In this document: piece after piece, positions 33,923 through 46,841 of the stretch | How positions within the stretch are numbered: the first letter of the stretch is position 1 | Layout: each line of letters opens with the position of its first letter | Source: Apodemus sylvaticus | Lineage: Eukaryota > Chordata > Mammalia > Rodentia > Muridae | NCBI RefSeq assembly: GCF_947179515.1 | Contig: NC_067490.1 | Coordinates: forward strand, 31,470,827 to 31,534,826 | Direction: 5' to 3' | DNA length: 64,000 nucleotides | Notes under the pieces: model-generated | The model's input: the letters and a program-made list of their open reading frames with translations, nothing else | Database searches by the model: none | What the model was told of the DNA's origin: nothing | Position numbers and translations under genes: made by a program

Positions 33923-36239
33923 ATTTTCCTTTTCTTTTTTTAAAAAAATATTTTTATTTTCTATATTCTTTGTTTACATTCCAAATGATTTCCCCTTTCC
34001 CGGATCCCCCCTCCCCATATGTCCCATAAACCTTCTTCTCTCCATCCATTCTCCAATCACCTCCCTCCTTTTTCTCTGTCCTTATATTCCCTTCCCATGC
34101 TAGATCAATCCTTTCCAGGATCAGGACCTTCTCCATACTTCTTCATGGGAGTCATTTGTTATGCGATTTGTGCCTTGGGTATTCAGGGCTTCTGGGCTAA
34201 TTAATATCCACTTATCAGAGATTGCATTCCATGTGTATTCTTTTGTGATTGGGTTACCTCACTTAGGATGATATTTTCCAGATCAAACCATTTGCCTAAA
34301 AATTCTGTGAATTCATTGTTTCTAATTGCTGAGTAGTATTCCATTGTGTAAATATACCACGTTTTCTGTATCCATTCCTCCTTTGAGGGGCATCTGGGTT
34401 CTTTCCAGCTTCTGGCTATTATAAATAAGGCTGCTATGAACATAATGGAGCATGTGTCTTTATTGCATGCCTGGGAATCCTTTGGGTATATGCCCAGGAG
34501 AGGTATAGCAGGGTCCTCTGAAAGTCTCATGTCCAGTTTTCTGAGGAACCTACAGACTGATTTCCAAAGTGGTTGTACCATCTTACAGCCCCACCAGCAG
34601 TGGAGGAGTGTTCCTCTTTCTCCACATCTTTGCCAACACCTGCTGTCTCCTGAGTTTTTGACCTTAGCCATTCTGACTAGTATAAGGTGAAATCTCAGGG
34701 TTGTTTTGATCTGCATTTCCCTAATGACTAATGACGTTGAGCACTTCTTAAGGTGCCTCTAGGCCATCCAAATTTCTTCAGGTGAAACTTCTTTGTCTAG
34801 ATCTGTACCCCATTTTTTAATAGGGTTATTTGGTTCCCTGGGGTCTAACTTCTTGAGTTCTTTGTATATATTGGATATTAGCCCTCTATCAGATGTGGGG
34901 TTGGTGAATATCCTTTCCCAATTTGATGGTTGCCGTTTTGTCCTTTTAACAGTGTCCTTTGCCTTACAGAAACTTTGTGATTTTATGAGGTCCCATTTGT
35001 CAATTCTTGATCTTAGAACATAAGCTATTGGTGATCTGTTTAGGAACTTTTCCCCTGTGCCCATGTCCTTGAGGGTCTTCCCCAGTTTCTTTTCTATTAG
35101 TTTCAGTGTGTCTGGTTTTATATGGAAGTCCTTGATCCACTTGGAGTAAAGTTTAGTACATGGAGATAAGAATGGATCAATTAGCATTCTTCTGCATGCT
35201 GACCTCCAATTGATCCAGCACCATTTGTTGAAAAGGCTATCTTTTTTCCACTGGATGTTTTTGGCTCCTTTGTCGAAGATCAAGTGACCATAGGTGTGTG
35301 GATTCATTTCTGGATCTTCAATTCTATTCCATTGGTCCACTTGTCTGTCACTGTGCCAATACCATGCAGTTTTTAACACTATTGCTCTGTAGTATTGCTT
35401 GAAGTCAGGGATACTGATTCCCCCAGAATTTCTTTTGTTGTTGAGAATAGTTTTAGCTCTCCTGGGTTTCTTGTTATTCCAGATGAATTTGAGAATTGTT
35501 TTTTCTAACTTTGTGAAGAACTGAGTTGGGATTTTGATGGGGATTGCATTGAATCTATAGATCGCTTTTGGCAAGATGGCCATTTAAACTATATTAATCC
35601 TGCCGATCCATGAGCATGGCAGATTTTTCCATTTTCTGAGGTCTTCTTCGATTTCCTTCTTCAGAGACCTGAAGTTCTTGTCATATAGATCTTTCACTTG
35701 TTTGGTTAGAGTCACACCAAGATACTTTATATTGTTTGTGGCTATTTTGAAGGGTGTCGTTTCCCTAACTTCTTTCTCAGCCTGCTTATCCTTTGAGTAT
35801 AGGAAGGCAACTGATTTGCTTGCGTTGATTTTATAACCAGCCACTTTGCTGAAGTTGTTTATCAGCTGTAGGAGTTCTCTGGTGGAGGTTTTTGGGTCAC
35901 TTAAGTAGACTATCATGTCATCTGCAAATAGTGATAATTTGACTTCTTCCTTTCCAATTTGTATCCCCTTGACCTCCTTATGTTGTCTAATTGCTCTAGC
36001 TAGAACTTCAAGTACTATATTGAAAAGATATGGAGAGAGAGGACAGCCTTGTCTAGTCCCTGATTTTAGTGGGATTGCTTCAAGTTTCTTTCCATTTAGT
36101 TTGATGTTGGCTACAGGTTTGCTGTATATTGCTTTAACAATGTTTAGGTATGGGCCTTGAATTCCTGTTCTTTCCAATACTTTTAGCATGAAAGGATGCT
36201 GGATTTTGTCAAATGCTTTTTCTGCATCTAATGAGATTC
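33923..36239 (-). mobile_element. 5'-truncated L1 (2.3 kb), antisense, with 12-bp TSD
   Basis: The left side is a T/A-rich reversed tail, then CATTCCAAATGATTTCCCCT (3' UTR). The body is minus-strand ORF2, and homology stops at the RT segment GISLDAEKAFDKIQ. CACTTATTTTTT occurs at 33911-33922 and 36240-36251, identical copies taken as the target-site duplication. Confidence 0.93.
34201..36237 (-). pseudogene. L1 ORF2 C-terminal part, one frame with two nonsense codons
   Basis: Reverse transcriptase (from DAEKAFDKIQ, with the catalytic motif LFADDMIVYL) through the C-terminal region, ending ...MQSLISGY and a stop at 34201-34203. The whole stretch stays in one reading frame. It is broken only by TAA at 35584-35586 (IV*MAILPK, where the related copies have a lysine) and TAG at 34759-34761 (MA*, where the other copies have glutamate). 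No indel breaks the frame. It lacks the endonuclease and cannot be autonomous. Confidence 0.93.
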
Positions 36240-36251
36240 CACTTATTTTTT
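36240..36251. repeat. Right TSD of the 34-36 kb L1
   Basis: CACTTATTTTTT directly after the end of L1 homology. Confidence 0.85.
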
Positions 36252-36784
36252 TAAAAGTGAACTTTGGTATATCTTTCGCCACATTTGTCCATTTTGATTG
36301 TTAATTTTCAATAGATATGCTAATGTGGAAGGGGGAATCTCACTCCTAGACAGAAAACCACTGGCAAGTAATGAGTGCTGAGAGAAGAATTAACCTTGTG
36401 TAGGGATATAAGGCCTATGCTTAGTTATCTGATGCAAAGTTATTCCTAAACAAAGCTACAGTGAAGAGCTTAGTAAGTTATATTTATATATTTATGTGCA
36501 TATATGTGAATAATAGAGGAAAAGAGGCCCATAATTAGAGAGCAAGTTGCAGGGACTTGAGAGGGGTTGGAGAGGGAAAAGGCAAGGGAGAAGTGACATA
36601 ATTTTAGTATAATTCAAAATTTTAATTAAAAATATAAATACATAAATTGTCAAGGTTATTGGCCCCAATTAATTCAGGGAAGTCCTTTATTTTTCTTCTT
36701 TGTGCAGGATTTGTATGATGTTACTGTTTTTGTTCTAATCAGTTTGGCTGATGCCTGGTTTTTGATGTTTTTAGACAGTGATCT

Positions 36785-37550
36785 TTATTTATTTTTCTTT
36801 TTGCTTTTTTTATTAATCATTTTATTTATTTCTATCCCAAATGTTGCCTCTCCCAGAGTTCTTACCCCTATCACCTTTGCCTCTGAGAGGGTATGCTGGT
36901 ACCCCTTCTCCCTGGTGCATCAAGTCTCCTCAAGATTAGTGTCATCAAAGACCCAGAAATAAACCCACATACCTATAGACACTTCATTTTTGACAAAGAA
37001 GCCAAAACCATATAGTGGAAAAACGAAAGCATCTTCAACAAATGGTGATGGTTCACTAGTGGTCTACATGTAGAAGAATGCACATTGATCCATTCTTTTT
37101 CACCCTGCATAAAGCTCAAGTCTAAGGAGCTCAAGGACCTCAACATAAAACCAGAGGTACTGAATCTAATAGAAGAGAAAGTACTTCAAATGATTTGGCA
37201 CAGGGAAAATTTCCTGAACAGAAACCAGTGGCTCAGGCTGTAAGATCAACAATTGATGAATGGGACCTCTTTAACTGAAAAGCTTCTGTAAGGCAAAAGA
37301 CATTGTCAGTAGGACAAAACAGCAGCCTATAGATTAGGAAATCTTCACTAACCCTACATCCAATAGAGGCCTAATATCCAAAATAAATAAAGAACCCAAG
37401 AAGCTAGACTCTAAAAGGATCAAATAACCCAATTTAAAAATGGGGTACAGAGCTAAACAGAATTCTCAACAGAGGAATCTCAAATGACCAAAAGTCACTT
37501 AAAGAAAGGTTCAATACATTAGTCATAAGAGAAATGCAAATCATTGATTT
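36785..37550. mobile_element. Old L1, rearranged: minus 3' UTR joined to plus ORF2 3' part
   Basis: 36,785 to about 36,935 reads as antisense L1 3' UTR (ATTTCTATCCCAAATGTTGC, AGGGTATGCTGGTACCCCTT). About 36,945-37,550 reads as sense ORF2 (AGACCCAGAAATAAACCCAC, GAGCTCAAGGACCTCAACAT, AATGGGACCTCTTTAACTGA, GAGAAATGCAAATC). Both are old. It is either a 5' inversion or two insertions side by side. Confidence 0.75.
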
Positions 37551-37571
37551 TTCTACTTTCTGTTCTATTAA

Positions 37572-37745
37572 TCAGATAGCCCAGTGTTTAAGAGGACTTG
37601 TCCTCCCAGAGTACCTGAGGTCCCAGTACCAGCTCACAACCTGATGGAACTCCAATTATATGGGTTCCAAGACCCTCTTCTGGATTCCACCAACACCTGT
37701 ATATTTGTGTACACACGTGTACACATACAAATAAATCCTTTAAAA
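37572..37745 (+). mobile_element. B3-like SINE
   Basis: ATAGCCCAGTGTTTAAGAGG, CAGCTCACAACCTGATGGAA, AGACCCTCTTCTGGATTCCA and an A-rich end after ACAAATAAATCC. Confidence 0.8.
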
Positions 37746-38054
37746 ATAATGTTCTTTGTATAATTTTAATCTTTTCAAATTTATTGAAAGTTGGTTTTAT
37801 TTCAATTTTAACTCATGTTAATGTGTACATTGTGATTTAATACTAGTATTATTGTTCAATTATACTATTTGTAAATCATATCTTAAAAATTAAGCATACA
37901 TTAAGCACAAGCAAAATTGTTCAATCCTATTTTCCAGAAATTCTAGCTTAGTGCTATGCATATCCAACAGTATGATGAGTGAAATATCCACGTGGCTTTG
38001 AGTTATAAAACAGACACAATTGGAATATTAAGTGTGCTGATATTATTTAGATAA

Positions 38055-38222
38055 GACTCTTAACAGATGGCTTAGCAGTTAAGGGGACCTGCTGCTCTTG
38101 CAGTATCCCTGAGTTCTGTTCCCAACATTTACATCAGGTGGATTACAAGCATCTGTAACTCCAGCTCCAGGGGATCTCACATACGCATGTGGCATGCATA
38201 TGCATAAATAAAACTAAAGCTT
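38055..38222 (+). mobile_element. B3-like SINE
   Basis: ACAGATGGCTTAGCAGTTAA, GGGGACCTGCTGCTCTTGCA, GTGGATTACAAGCATCTGTA, ATGCATATGCATAAATAAAA. Confidence 0.8.
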
Positions 38223-40595
38223 AAAATTAGACCAGATCTCTCTTAAGAACTGATCTATGTTCTTGACAAACACATTGTTACTCATGTATTATGAGATACA
38301 TTGCTAATATAAATATCAATAGCTCATTTAATTCTATATAATCACATTTTTAACTAAAACATACATGTGTATGAATTTTCCTTCTATGAGAATATGCACA
38401 TATGTTGGCATTATCTGGACTATATTCATGCTTCTGACAGACTGAAGCCTATCCTGGAAATCCAGTCATAAATTGGAAACCATATGACTTTTTAAATAGA
38501 GCATTGTGCAAATATATGCTTCTCTCCTACGGAAACTAACAGGGATTGAATTTGTATAGACTCTTTCCAGATACCATTCTGAACAGCCAGTCATGTGATC
38601 TACATGAAGTGGCTGTGACAACGGAAAACTTGAGCTTCTGATGGATCAAGATTTCTGCTAGCACAATATCGTTACAGATTCTTAAATCTGTTCTTGCTAA
38701 TCCCAGCTCAAGTATCCTGTTATATGTGATAATCAGCACAGTACAGACTACTGGTCAACCCCAGTGCAACCTTTCTCATTTATACTATTTTGAAATAAAC
38801 ATGCCTTGGGTGGTATATTTGTGATGTTGGGAATGGAATCCACATGGTAGGTAAATATGAAACCACTGACTATGTATCAAATCATAATGTCTTATTGAAC
38901 ATGATGCCCAGTGTTTATATATTCACTGTGTCTGCTTTTGTGCTACAAAGGCAGCATTGATTTGAATATTTGTGACAGCTTGCAAAATATTTTAAGCTTG
39001 CAAAGCTTAAAATATTCATTACCTGGTCCATTACTGGAAAATTGGACAATGTGGTTTAGAATACTAATTATACATTTAAATCCAATTCAAGTTGACTTAA
39101 TAACAGCTTTAGAAATAGAGGGAACCATATAGAATATGAAGTCCAAACCCACTATGTTTTATCAGTGATGAAGATACTATTCAGAAGTAGCTAGTATACC
39201 TCAAGACGATATGTAAAAGATATCAAATATGCTGTGTATCCTGCCAGAACCAGTCTTACCTGAATTTAAATCCCAGCTCTGTCATCAACAAGTCATTGAG
39301 CCTTGGTTTCCTTGTGGATAAAAGAACTATGAAATTGGCATCTGCCTCAGGAAGTTTTAATATGGTACATTTAGTGGTAACAAGTTTTTGGAGAAACATT
39401 ATTAATTATATTATAACTTGTTATTGTGTGGTTAGAAGGGGATATCAAATCCTACAATTCAGGTCTTCTGATTTCAATTCAGTAGTCTCATGATATTATT
39501 TATTCATTCATATAGCCACTCATACTTTTATCAGAACCTTACTATGGATGGGGTATTGTTAGGTTTGGCTCTAATGTTTAAACTCGTTTTGACTTTTAGA
39601 GGAGTAACTGATTTTTTTCCCTTGCTATAAGCTGAGAAAAATTAAATTCATGTATGATTTATGGTTGGAGACATATTTTATAGAGACTCAACTTACCCAT
39701 ATTTCCTTCTTATATCACTAACTTTGTATTGTAGATTTAATGATACAGACCAGATCAATGCATAATGGATTATCAATGCATTTTAATTGTTTTATACTCT
39801 CCATGGAAAAGAAAAATGAATATTTCTTCTATATGTGACATAAATTTTGCTAATGTATTCTTTGTAATAAAATTGAACTATTGGGTTTTCTTTTTCCCCC
39901 TGAAGAATATAAAAGGAAAGCTTATTCATTTGATAGGTGCTTATTTATTTAATGTATTTATTCATATGATGAATTGGAACAGGGTCAGGGAAGCTAGCCT
40001 TATATAAACCATGAATTTTCAGCACTAGCAATATTTTAGCCTTTAAAATCAGTTAACTTCCTTGGCATGTTTCCCACCTTATATTCTGTTGTTGGCAATA
40101 GGCCACCATAAAATGCTAAGCACCATGGAGATAATTGGACTGTCATGTTTGCTAATAGAGTGTATTTGAGATACATTGGGGTAGACAGTTATTAAAATGT
40201 TGGCTGTTAATGTTTGGATCATCTAATCCAGTATTTATACATGGATTTATCATCAGGATACATCTCAGGAGTTTTTTACTGAATAACATATTTTGTTCTT
40301 TCCTAAATTACCAAAGTTCATTTTTAGAGTATCTTTCAAATATAGTCTTCTTTTTTCCAATATCAGATATAATTAAATCTATCTTCATTGGAAATAAATC
40401 TTATAATGAAAACCAAAATTATATTTGATCAAATTATCTTTTCATTTGCCTCTGAGTAAATTCATCAGATTAATATCTGGTTACTAACAAGAAATTATTT
40501 TGATTCTCAACATTCTTCAGTGAAATAAATAATGGGTGTGTCAGAGACTTGGCAATGGGCATTCGGTAGCTTTCTTTTTCTGATTTAAATATATC
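38223..40595. other. AT-rich intergenic sequence, no gene
   Basis: No coding, RNA or clear repeat feature apart from the short hairpin at 38986-39016. Scattered ORFs of 60-80 residues lack supporting signals. Confidence 0.5.
38986..39016. repeat. Perfect 14-bp inverted repeat with 3-nt loop
   Basis: Arms AATATTTTAAGCTT (38986-38999) and AAGCTTAAAATATT (39003-39016) around GCA. No T-run or promoter context suggests a particular role. Confidence 0.95.
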
Positions 40596-40718
40596 AGTTA
40601 ATTCACTCCACTGAAGTAAGAAGTTGTCCAATCCAAGACAGAAAGCTGTGTGTAAGCTTTTTTCTCATTCCTGTGTGCCCTTGAAACCTGGCTCCCTGAG
40701 TTTATGAAGAGCAAAACC

Positions 40719-40720
<2 letters not shown>

Positions 40721-40774
<54 letters not shown>
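40721..40774. repeat. (GA)n microsatellite
   Basis: 27 uninterrupted GA units. The poly-SL and LSLS ORFs on minus come from it. Confidence 0.97.
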
Positions 40775-40777
<3 letters not shown>

Positions 40778-41297
40778 CATATAATGTGACTAATATCATC
40801 ACCAGTGAATATCCTATTTTTGTTGGTTTTTTTTTTTCTGAATAACCTTGCATGAACCTATATAGCCAAGACTTTAATTTCATGGTGTTTTATTAGACTT
40901 TATGTTGATGGTTCAAGAGTGCATGGGGAGGCATGGCCATTTAGTACCAATTCAGCTCAGAAAGTCTCAGTTGTATATTTTCCCGTTAACAGTTTGGGGA
41001 GCATAATGGACAGCGTTTGAATACATTTGTGTCCTGTCAAGAGGCCCCTGTCTGTGAGTCAAAACTGAGACAGAGACTTGACTACTTTAAGATACTAATC
41101 ATACCAGTGTACTCAAAATGATCACACGATTGTTTCACATATCCTATATGTTCTTTTTTTTTTTTTAATTTGAACACTTGGGTTCTCTTATGCCCTGAAA
41201 TCGGAACTCCTAGACTCCTAGTATTTTATATGAAAGGATGAAAGGATCATATTTTAGGTCTGGTGGTGAAATAGATGATGGATGGGAGAGAAACTGA

Positions 41298-41435
41298 GCG
41301 ATGGAATCTCAGTGGTTTGTGAGGCTGAGGCAGGAGGATTATAAATCCAAAGCTTTCCTGAATTACAGAAACTCCAGCCTAGGAAGTTTAGTAAGAACTA
41401 GTCACAAAAAGAACAAAAAGAAAAGAAATAAAAAA
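41298..41435 (+). mobile_element. B1-like SINE, sense, degenerate
   Basis: GAGGCTGAGGCAGGAGGATT, AACTCCAGCCTAGGAAG and an A-rich tail; the head is poorly preserved. Confidence 0.55.
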
Positions 41436-42077
41436 CAGAGAGGTGCTAGAAGTATTCTGACTAATATGGGATATCCTAAGGTAATTTCTTAGGAACACAC
41501 ACACACACACACTGTTGACTGGCATATCAGTGTGAATTAGAATATGTTTTGATGTGCAAATAGAAAAGGATTACTTCAATAATTTCACTATGGGTTGTCA
41601 GGCTGGCCCTTCTACATGCACTTGTGAAATAAAGCTAGGATCCCAGTTTACTTCGCCAGTAGTTTACCAGGAAGGACAAGGACATTTTACTAAAAGCACA
41701 TCGTGGTGATCAACTCATTACTACCTCAAAAACAATGGAAGCCAATCTGCAATTTGTTCCTCAAAATATGGCTCAAGATTCCAAAAAAAAACCTCAATTG
41801 CTTTGGTTGCCACTAATTTATTTTGGGTGCATCAATCATCAGAAAGGATCTGCTTAATCCATTCATATTTCTGTACTTTAAAAATCAGTTATAGCTTTGG
41901 GACTCTGCATCATTGAGGTTGTCCTGGGGATGAAAGCTGCTAATAAAGAAAGGAAGTTCAGTCCTAAATTTGCCAGAACTTTACCCAAATCGTAAATAAG
42001 AGTAGGGAGAGTGGATAAAGGAAGAGAAGAGCAGAAAGAAAAAGTGGGAGAGGGAAAGAAGGTGAACCGGGGGGAGG

Positions 42078-42079
<2 letters not shown>

Positions 42080-42145
<66 letters not shown>

Positions 42146-42180
42146 AGAGAAGGAGGAGGAGGAGGAAGAGGAAGAGGGGG
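42080..42180. repeat. (GA)n/(GGA)n purine tract
   Basis: About 30 AG units, then AGGAGGAGGAGGAAGAGG, inside a broader G/A-only region starting near 42,010. Confidence 0.97.
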
Positions 42181-45100
42181 GAAGGGAAAGTGGCTTACAT
42201 ATTAAGGTATATAGTCTCTACTTTTATTTGGTGATATGTGTATACATTTCTCATGAACTAGTTTAATCTTTTATGGGACAAATTGTGAGTGTATTCTATA
42301 GATAACTTCCTTGCTTATGTTTTACAAATATTACAATACAAACTGATCAACATTTAAAGTTATAAATAAGCTATAAGTAAAAGCTACATATTCTTTAAAT
42401 ATAAAATTCCACGACAATGACCTTTTTTTAATCTGCCAGTGAGTATTGTTACTTAAAGTCAAGTTACACAAAGCATCAAATATATGATGGTCTTTATCAT
42501 CAAAAAGTTTATAATATCCTCTAGAAGCATCAAATTTTATGTGTCTTCAAAATTCAGTGTACACATTTGAACTTGCAAGTCTTGAGCATTATCAAGTGCC
42601 CTGATGGGCTGTGGGTGCAGGTGGACACCTCTGTGCTTGCAGAGCCTGCTCAGGTCTCTGAGTTTGAATCCCTGTACCCCAGGTTTAAAAACAATCTTGA
42701 ATCATAGGAAGACGCAGGGAAGCAGAGACTACCATGAGCTGAGCAGTTGTGAGAGAAGTCAGATTTTAGCTGGTTCCCCCAGAAAGGACTGGGAGAAATA
42801 AAGTAAGAAAACCAAAACCAAAACCTCCCAAAACAGTGAAATGCTGCAGATACTGGAGCACTGAAGTGTGAAGAGTCCACGTGAAGACCAAGCTATAAAC
42901 TCAGTAGCTACATTTATCTAGCTTACTCATTTAAATGTATTCTCTTAAAAAAAAAAGACTCCTTCAAAGTAATTTTCCATTTATCTCATCAAATGTCATT
43001 AAAATGAAACATAGTTTGAAACCTGTTTCTTTAAAACAAACTCTTATTTATCATTTTATTTGCCAATAGTATGTGTTTCTTGTTCTTAAGCTGTGGATTC
43101 TGTTAATTGGGAGGACTTTTCAGAAGGACTTCCTGCCTCATTTTTCGAATTTCCCCCTGAATGGTATTTTTAAGTACAATTCTGGAAAACGTGAAGAGGT
43201 TCACAGTCAGAACAAAAGAGCAAGTTAAAACATTCAGCGATTCTAAAATAAGAATCGATTGAAGATAGTTACGAGTGAACACTGCTAAATTTCGTTAATG
43301 AAGTAATTATTTCAAGCTGTGTTTCTTAAGGAATATTTAGTAATTAAGCTTATGAGTCTTTAATGAGAGCCAACCTAAAATAAAACCCTGTACAGAATAC
43401 TCTCGACTGTTACAAAACAGCCACAGAGAGAGAATGAATGGCTGTAACCTTGAAAGCCCCTGCATGTCCTATTTCCTCATTGGCAGAGGAACCATACATT
43501 TAATGCCATTTGAATGCTATGTGGCTGCAGCTTTGGCAGTGAAAACTGTAGGGAGGGAGATTTGTTACCCTCATCATCCTTGCTTCCCTCCATTACCTAC
43601 CTACCCATCCCCTCTCTCTCTTTGCTAGGGCTTTTCCTTAGTGAACCAATTTGTTTGATTCTTTCTAATCAGAAAGGGAATGAGTGTTGAACTTAACTTG
43701 AAGGTACTTTCAAATTCCATTCTATCATTCATTGGGACGATTGTCTAGATGAGGTCTTTGTGGGTTTTTAGGTTCTTATCTGAAGAACTAAAAGGCATAC
43801 ACAAAATGAGAGATGGAAAGAGATGTAACTTTTTGAAAGTGAAGTGGTAGTACAGGTCTTATACTGCATGTGAGCAGCCAGCTCCACCTTAGAGTATCAT
43901 AGGGTCCCCAGCTGTTTTATGGGGGTCTAAGAGAGAAAAAGTTGGTTGCTAAAGACTATAGCATGCATAGCTATCTGTTTTTGATTGAAAAGCTTGATTA
44001 AATAATTGCTCACTGTGCATCTCCTTTCCCATGATGCACTCAATTTTAATCATATGCATATCCAATTATACATAGGCATAGGTGGTAAATAGGAGGTTTT
44101 CCCTAAGGGTTCACTCAAAAGACACCACTTGTCTTACTGTGTGTTCAAAACTAGGTCATGATGGACTGGTCTCAAGTCACTGATGCACGATATTTTGTGG
44201 AACACATTTAAACAAAAATGTTGGTAGAGAAGAATAATTTATTCCATTGATTGAAGAATACAGTGTCTGTGTCAACCAATGCAAGTGAAAGATAGTAGCT
44301 TGTTAAGTACATTGTTAAGAGGGTCTGTATTCACAGCCCAAGCCAAGTGGAGTTCCAGCTTGCTAAGATATCCCTATGTTTGCTTACCTTAATATTAGAT
44401 AGTGTATGACAGAGGACAAAATCTCAATAAATACATACCCTGGTCTTGCTATTTTGGACAGCTATCTCTTACACCTTAGCCTTAGTATCTACTAATGGAA
44501 GAGAAGGATGACTGACATCAAGATCTTGGAATCTATCCTAACTGAAGCATAATTCAGAGTGAGGCAGACATGTCTTTTAGAAGTTTTTGATGATCCCTTT
44601 CCCAGATTCCATTAACATTTAGAAATAAGCATATTAAATGAGGTTATGCAACTGCTATGGCTTTGAACATACTAGACATGCTTGTCTTCATTAAAAGGAT
44701 ATTTTTTGAAGGTACAGGTAATATGAAATATTGTTGAGGATGCTAGCCTTTTGTATTGTAATTCAGGGAAAGTGCAACTGCCAGAAGTCAAGGAAGGATA
44801 CTAAGAGAGCAGAAGAAAGAGGCAGACAGATCCAGAACTGCACAGAACTCAGACTACTGGGGACTATGGACCAAGGTGTATCTTGAGTAAATATCAGTGG
44901 ATACTAAGGCCTGATATACAACACAAGAAAATCTTCACAAGACAAAGCAGGAGGGAAGGGGTTATTATCATAAGCCCAATAAAGTAAGCCTGTGGACAAC
45001 TGAGCTGTACCTAGATGTTTGCAAAAATGATTGACATATCAATCATCACTTAAGAAAAAGCCCAGCTAGCAGTGACGAGCATGGAATGCTTGGCTGGCTG

Positions 45101-45529
45101 TCCAGCAACTTTATAATATTATAGGATATGATATGTGACATTTGCAAATGAAGCAAGATGGCAATTATAACCAATATGTCTGCATTCATCAAGCTGGAGG
45201 CCTACATTTCATCAGTAGAAATGTCACACACTACATAAATGAGTACGCTTCACATTAGGAAAACACTGGTTTAAGATAATTTGTCAAAATAGGGTTGTTC
45301 TGAACTACCCCTTTTGTACTAATACAAATATTTGAGATGTTTGTGAATATGGTCTATAATTACAATTAGCCCATGTTCACTTCATATGTCAAAAATAATA
45401 CCCAGGCATTAAGAAAGATCACCTCAAATAGTTTGCCTTTGCATATTAATAACTGAAATTTTGATGAACATTATAAAATGCCTTATGTTCCAAAGGTTAT
45501 TATGTAGTTTTATCTTGTTCCTGTTTTTT
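42181..45529. other. Intergenic sequence, no gene recognised
   Basis: Mostly AT-rich, single-copy-looking DNA. A weak SINE-like piece may lie at about 42,600-42,720 (GTTTGAATCCCTGTACCCCA). Nothing else could be supported. Confidence 0.45.
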
Positions 45530-46505
45530 ATTCTATTTTTTTATTTTTTTACTTTATATCCAAATCAAAATGCCACATCATCCTCTCCTCCCAGCCTATA
45601 CTTCCATCTCCTTTTGCCCTTCTCTCTCCCCTTCTTTTCAGAGAAGGGAAAGGCCCCTGCCCTGTACTAACCCACTCTGGCACATCAGTTCTCTTCAGGG
45701 CTAAGCCCATCCTCTCCCACTGAGGCCAGACAAGACAGCTCAGCCAGGGGAAAGGAATTCAAAGGCAGGCAACAGAGTCCTAGTCAGAGACAGCCCCCAC
45801 TCCAATTGTTGGGGGTCCAACATAACAACAAACTGCTCATCTGCTACATATGTGTAGGGTGCCTAGATGCAATCCATACATGGTTTTTGATTGGTAGATC
45901 AGTCTCTGTGAGTCTTCAGGCCCAGGTAAATGTCTTCTTGTGGTGTTTTTGACCCCTCCAACTCCCTCAATCTTTCTCCCAACTCTTCCACAAGACTCCC
46001 TGCGCTCCATCTCGTGTTTGGCTGTGGGTTCCCTTCATCAGTTTGCATTAGCTGCTGGTTGAAGCCTCTCAGTGGACAGTCTCCTGTCTGCAAGCATAGC
46101 AGAGTATCCTTAATAGTGTCAGTGGTTGGCTCTCTCCCATGAATACAATGGGATGGGCCTCAAATTGGGGCAGTCATTGATTGGCCATTCTCTCAGTCTG
46201 TGCTTCATCTTTATCCCTGGACATATTTTAGGCAGAGCAGATTTGGAGTTGAATGTTTTATGGGTGTGTAGGTGTCCCTTCCCTCCACTGGAAGTCCTGC
46301 CTGGTTACAGGAGGTGGTTACATCAGGCACCATATACACTCCTGCTAGGAGTGTAGGATCACCCCATAGACTCTAGGAGCCTCCCCTGTGCAAAGGTTCT
46401 GGCTTGTCCAAGGGATACCCACCCTCACTGATTTCCTGTCTCTCTTCCAGTCCTCTCACCCCTCCCTGCTCTCTCCATACCTGATTCCCACCCCAAAGTA
46501 AAGTC
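45530..46505 (-). mobile_element. L1 (Lx-like) 3' UTR, antisense, ~1 kb
   Basis: Reversed tail (TTTTTATTTTTTTACTTTAT), ATCCAAATCAAAATGCCAC, GTGAGTCTTCAGGCCCAGG, GTTTGGCTGTGGGTTCCCTT, TTAATAGTGTCAGTGGTTGG, ATTGATTGGCCATTCTCTCA. These words recur at 51,070-51,395, showing shared L1 3' UTR ancestry. The ORFs inside are repeat text. Confidence 0.8.
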
Positions 46506-46678
46506 AGTTTTAGCATAGGGGTGAGAGGGGATCTAATTGTTTTACCTAAATGCTACAACTGAATTTTAAATGATATAAATTGCTCAAGAAAACAGTTGGA
46601 AAAGCCGTCTAGGTTATTTTGCTTCCCTGTTATTTTATAGGAAACTAGGAGTAGGGATTAGGGTGCTCTAATGATAAG

Positions 46679-46841
46679 AAAAAGAAGAGGATGAGGAGAA
46701 GTTGGTGGTGGTGGAGGAGGAGGAAGAGAAGCAGAAGAAAGAGGAGGAGGAGGAAGAGGAGGAGGAAGAAGAAGAGGAAGAGGAGGAGGAGGAAGAAGAG
46801 GAAGAGGAGGAGGAGGAGGAGAAGGAGGAGGAGGAGGAAGC
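46679..46841. repeat. (GGA)n/(GAA)n polypurine tract, ~160 bp
   Basis: Nearly all G/A on plus, with short GTTGGTGGTGGTG and GC interruptions. The Arg/Lys-rich ORF across it is an artefact. Confidence 0.97.

Noticed and set aside
40598..40883. Ser/Leu-repeat ORFs on minus
   Set aside because: Encoded by the (GA)n tract in two frames.
45899..46356. ORFs of 64-76 residues
   Set aside because: Lie entirely inside L1 3' UTR text.
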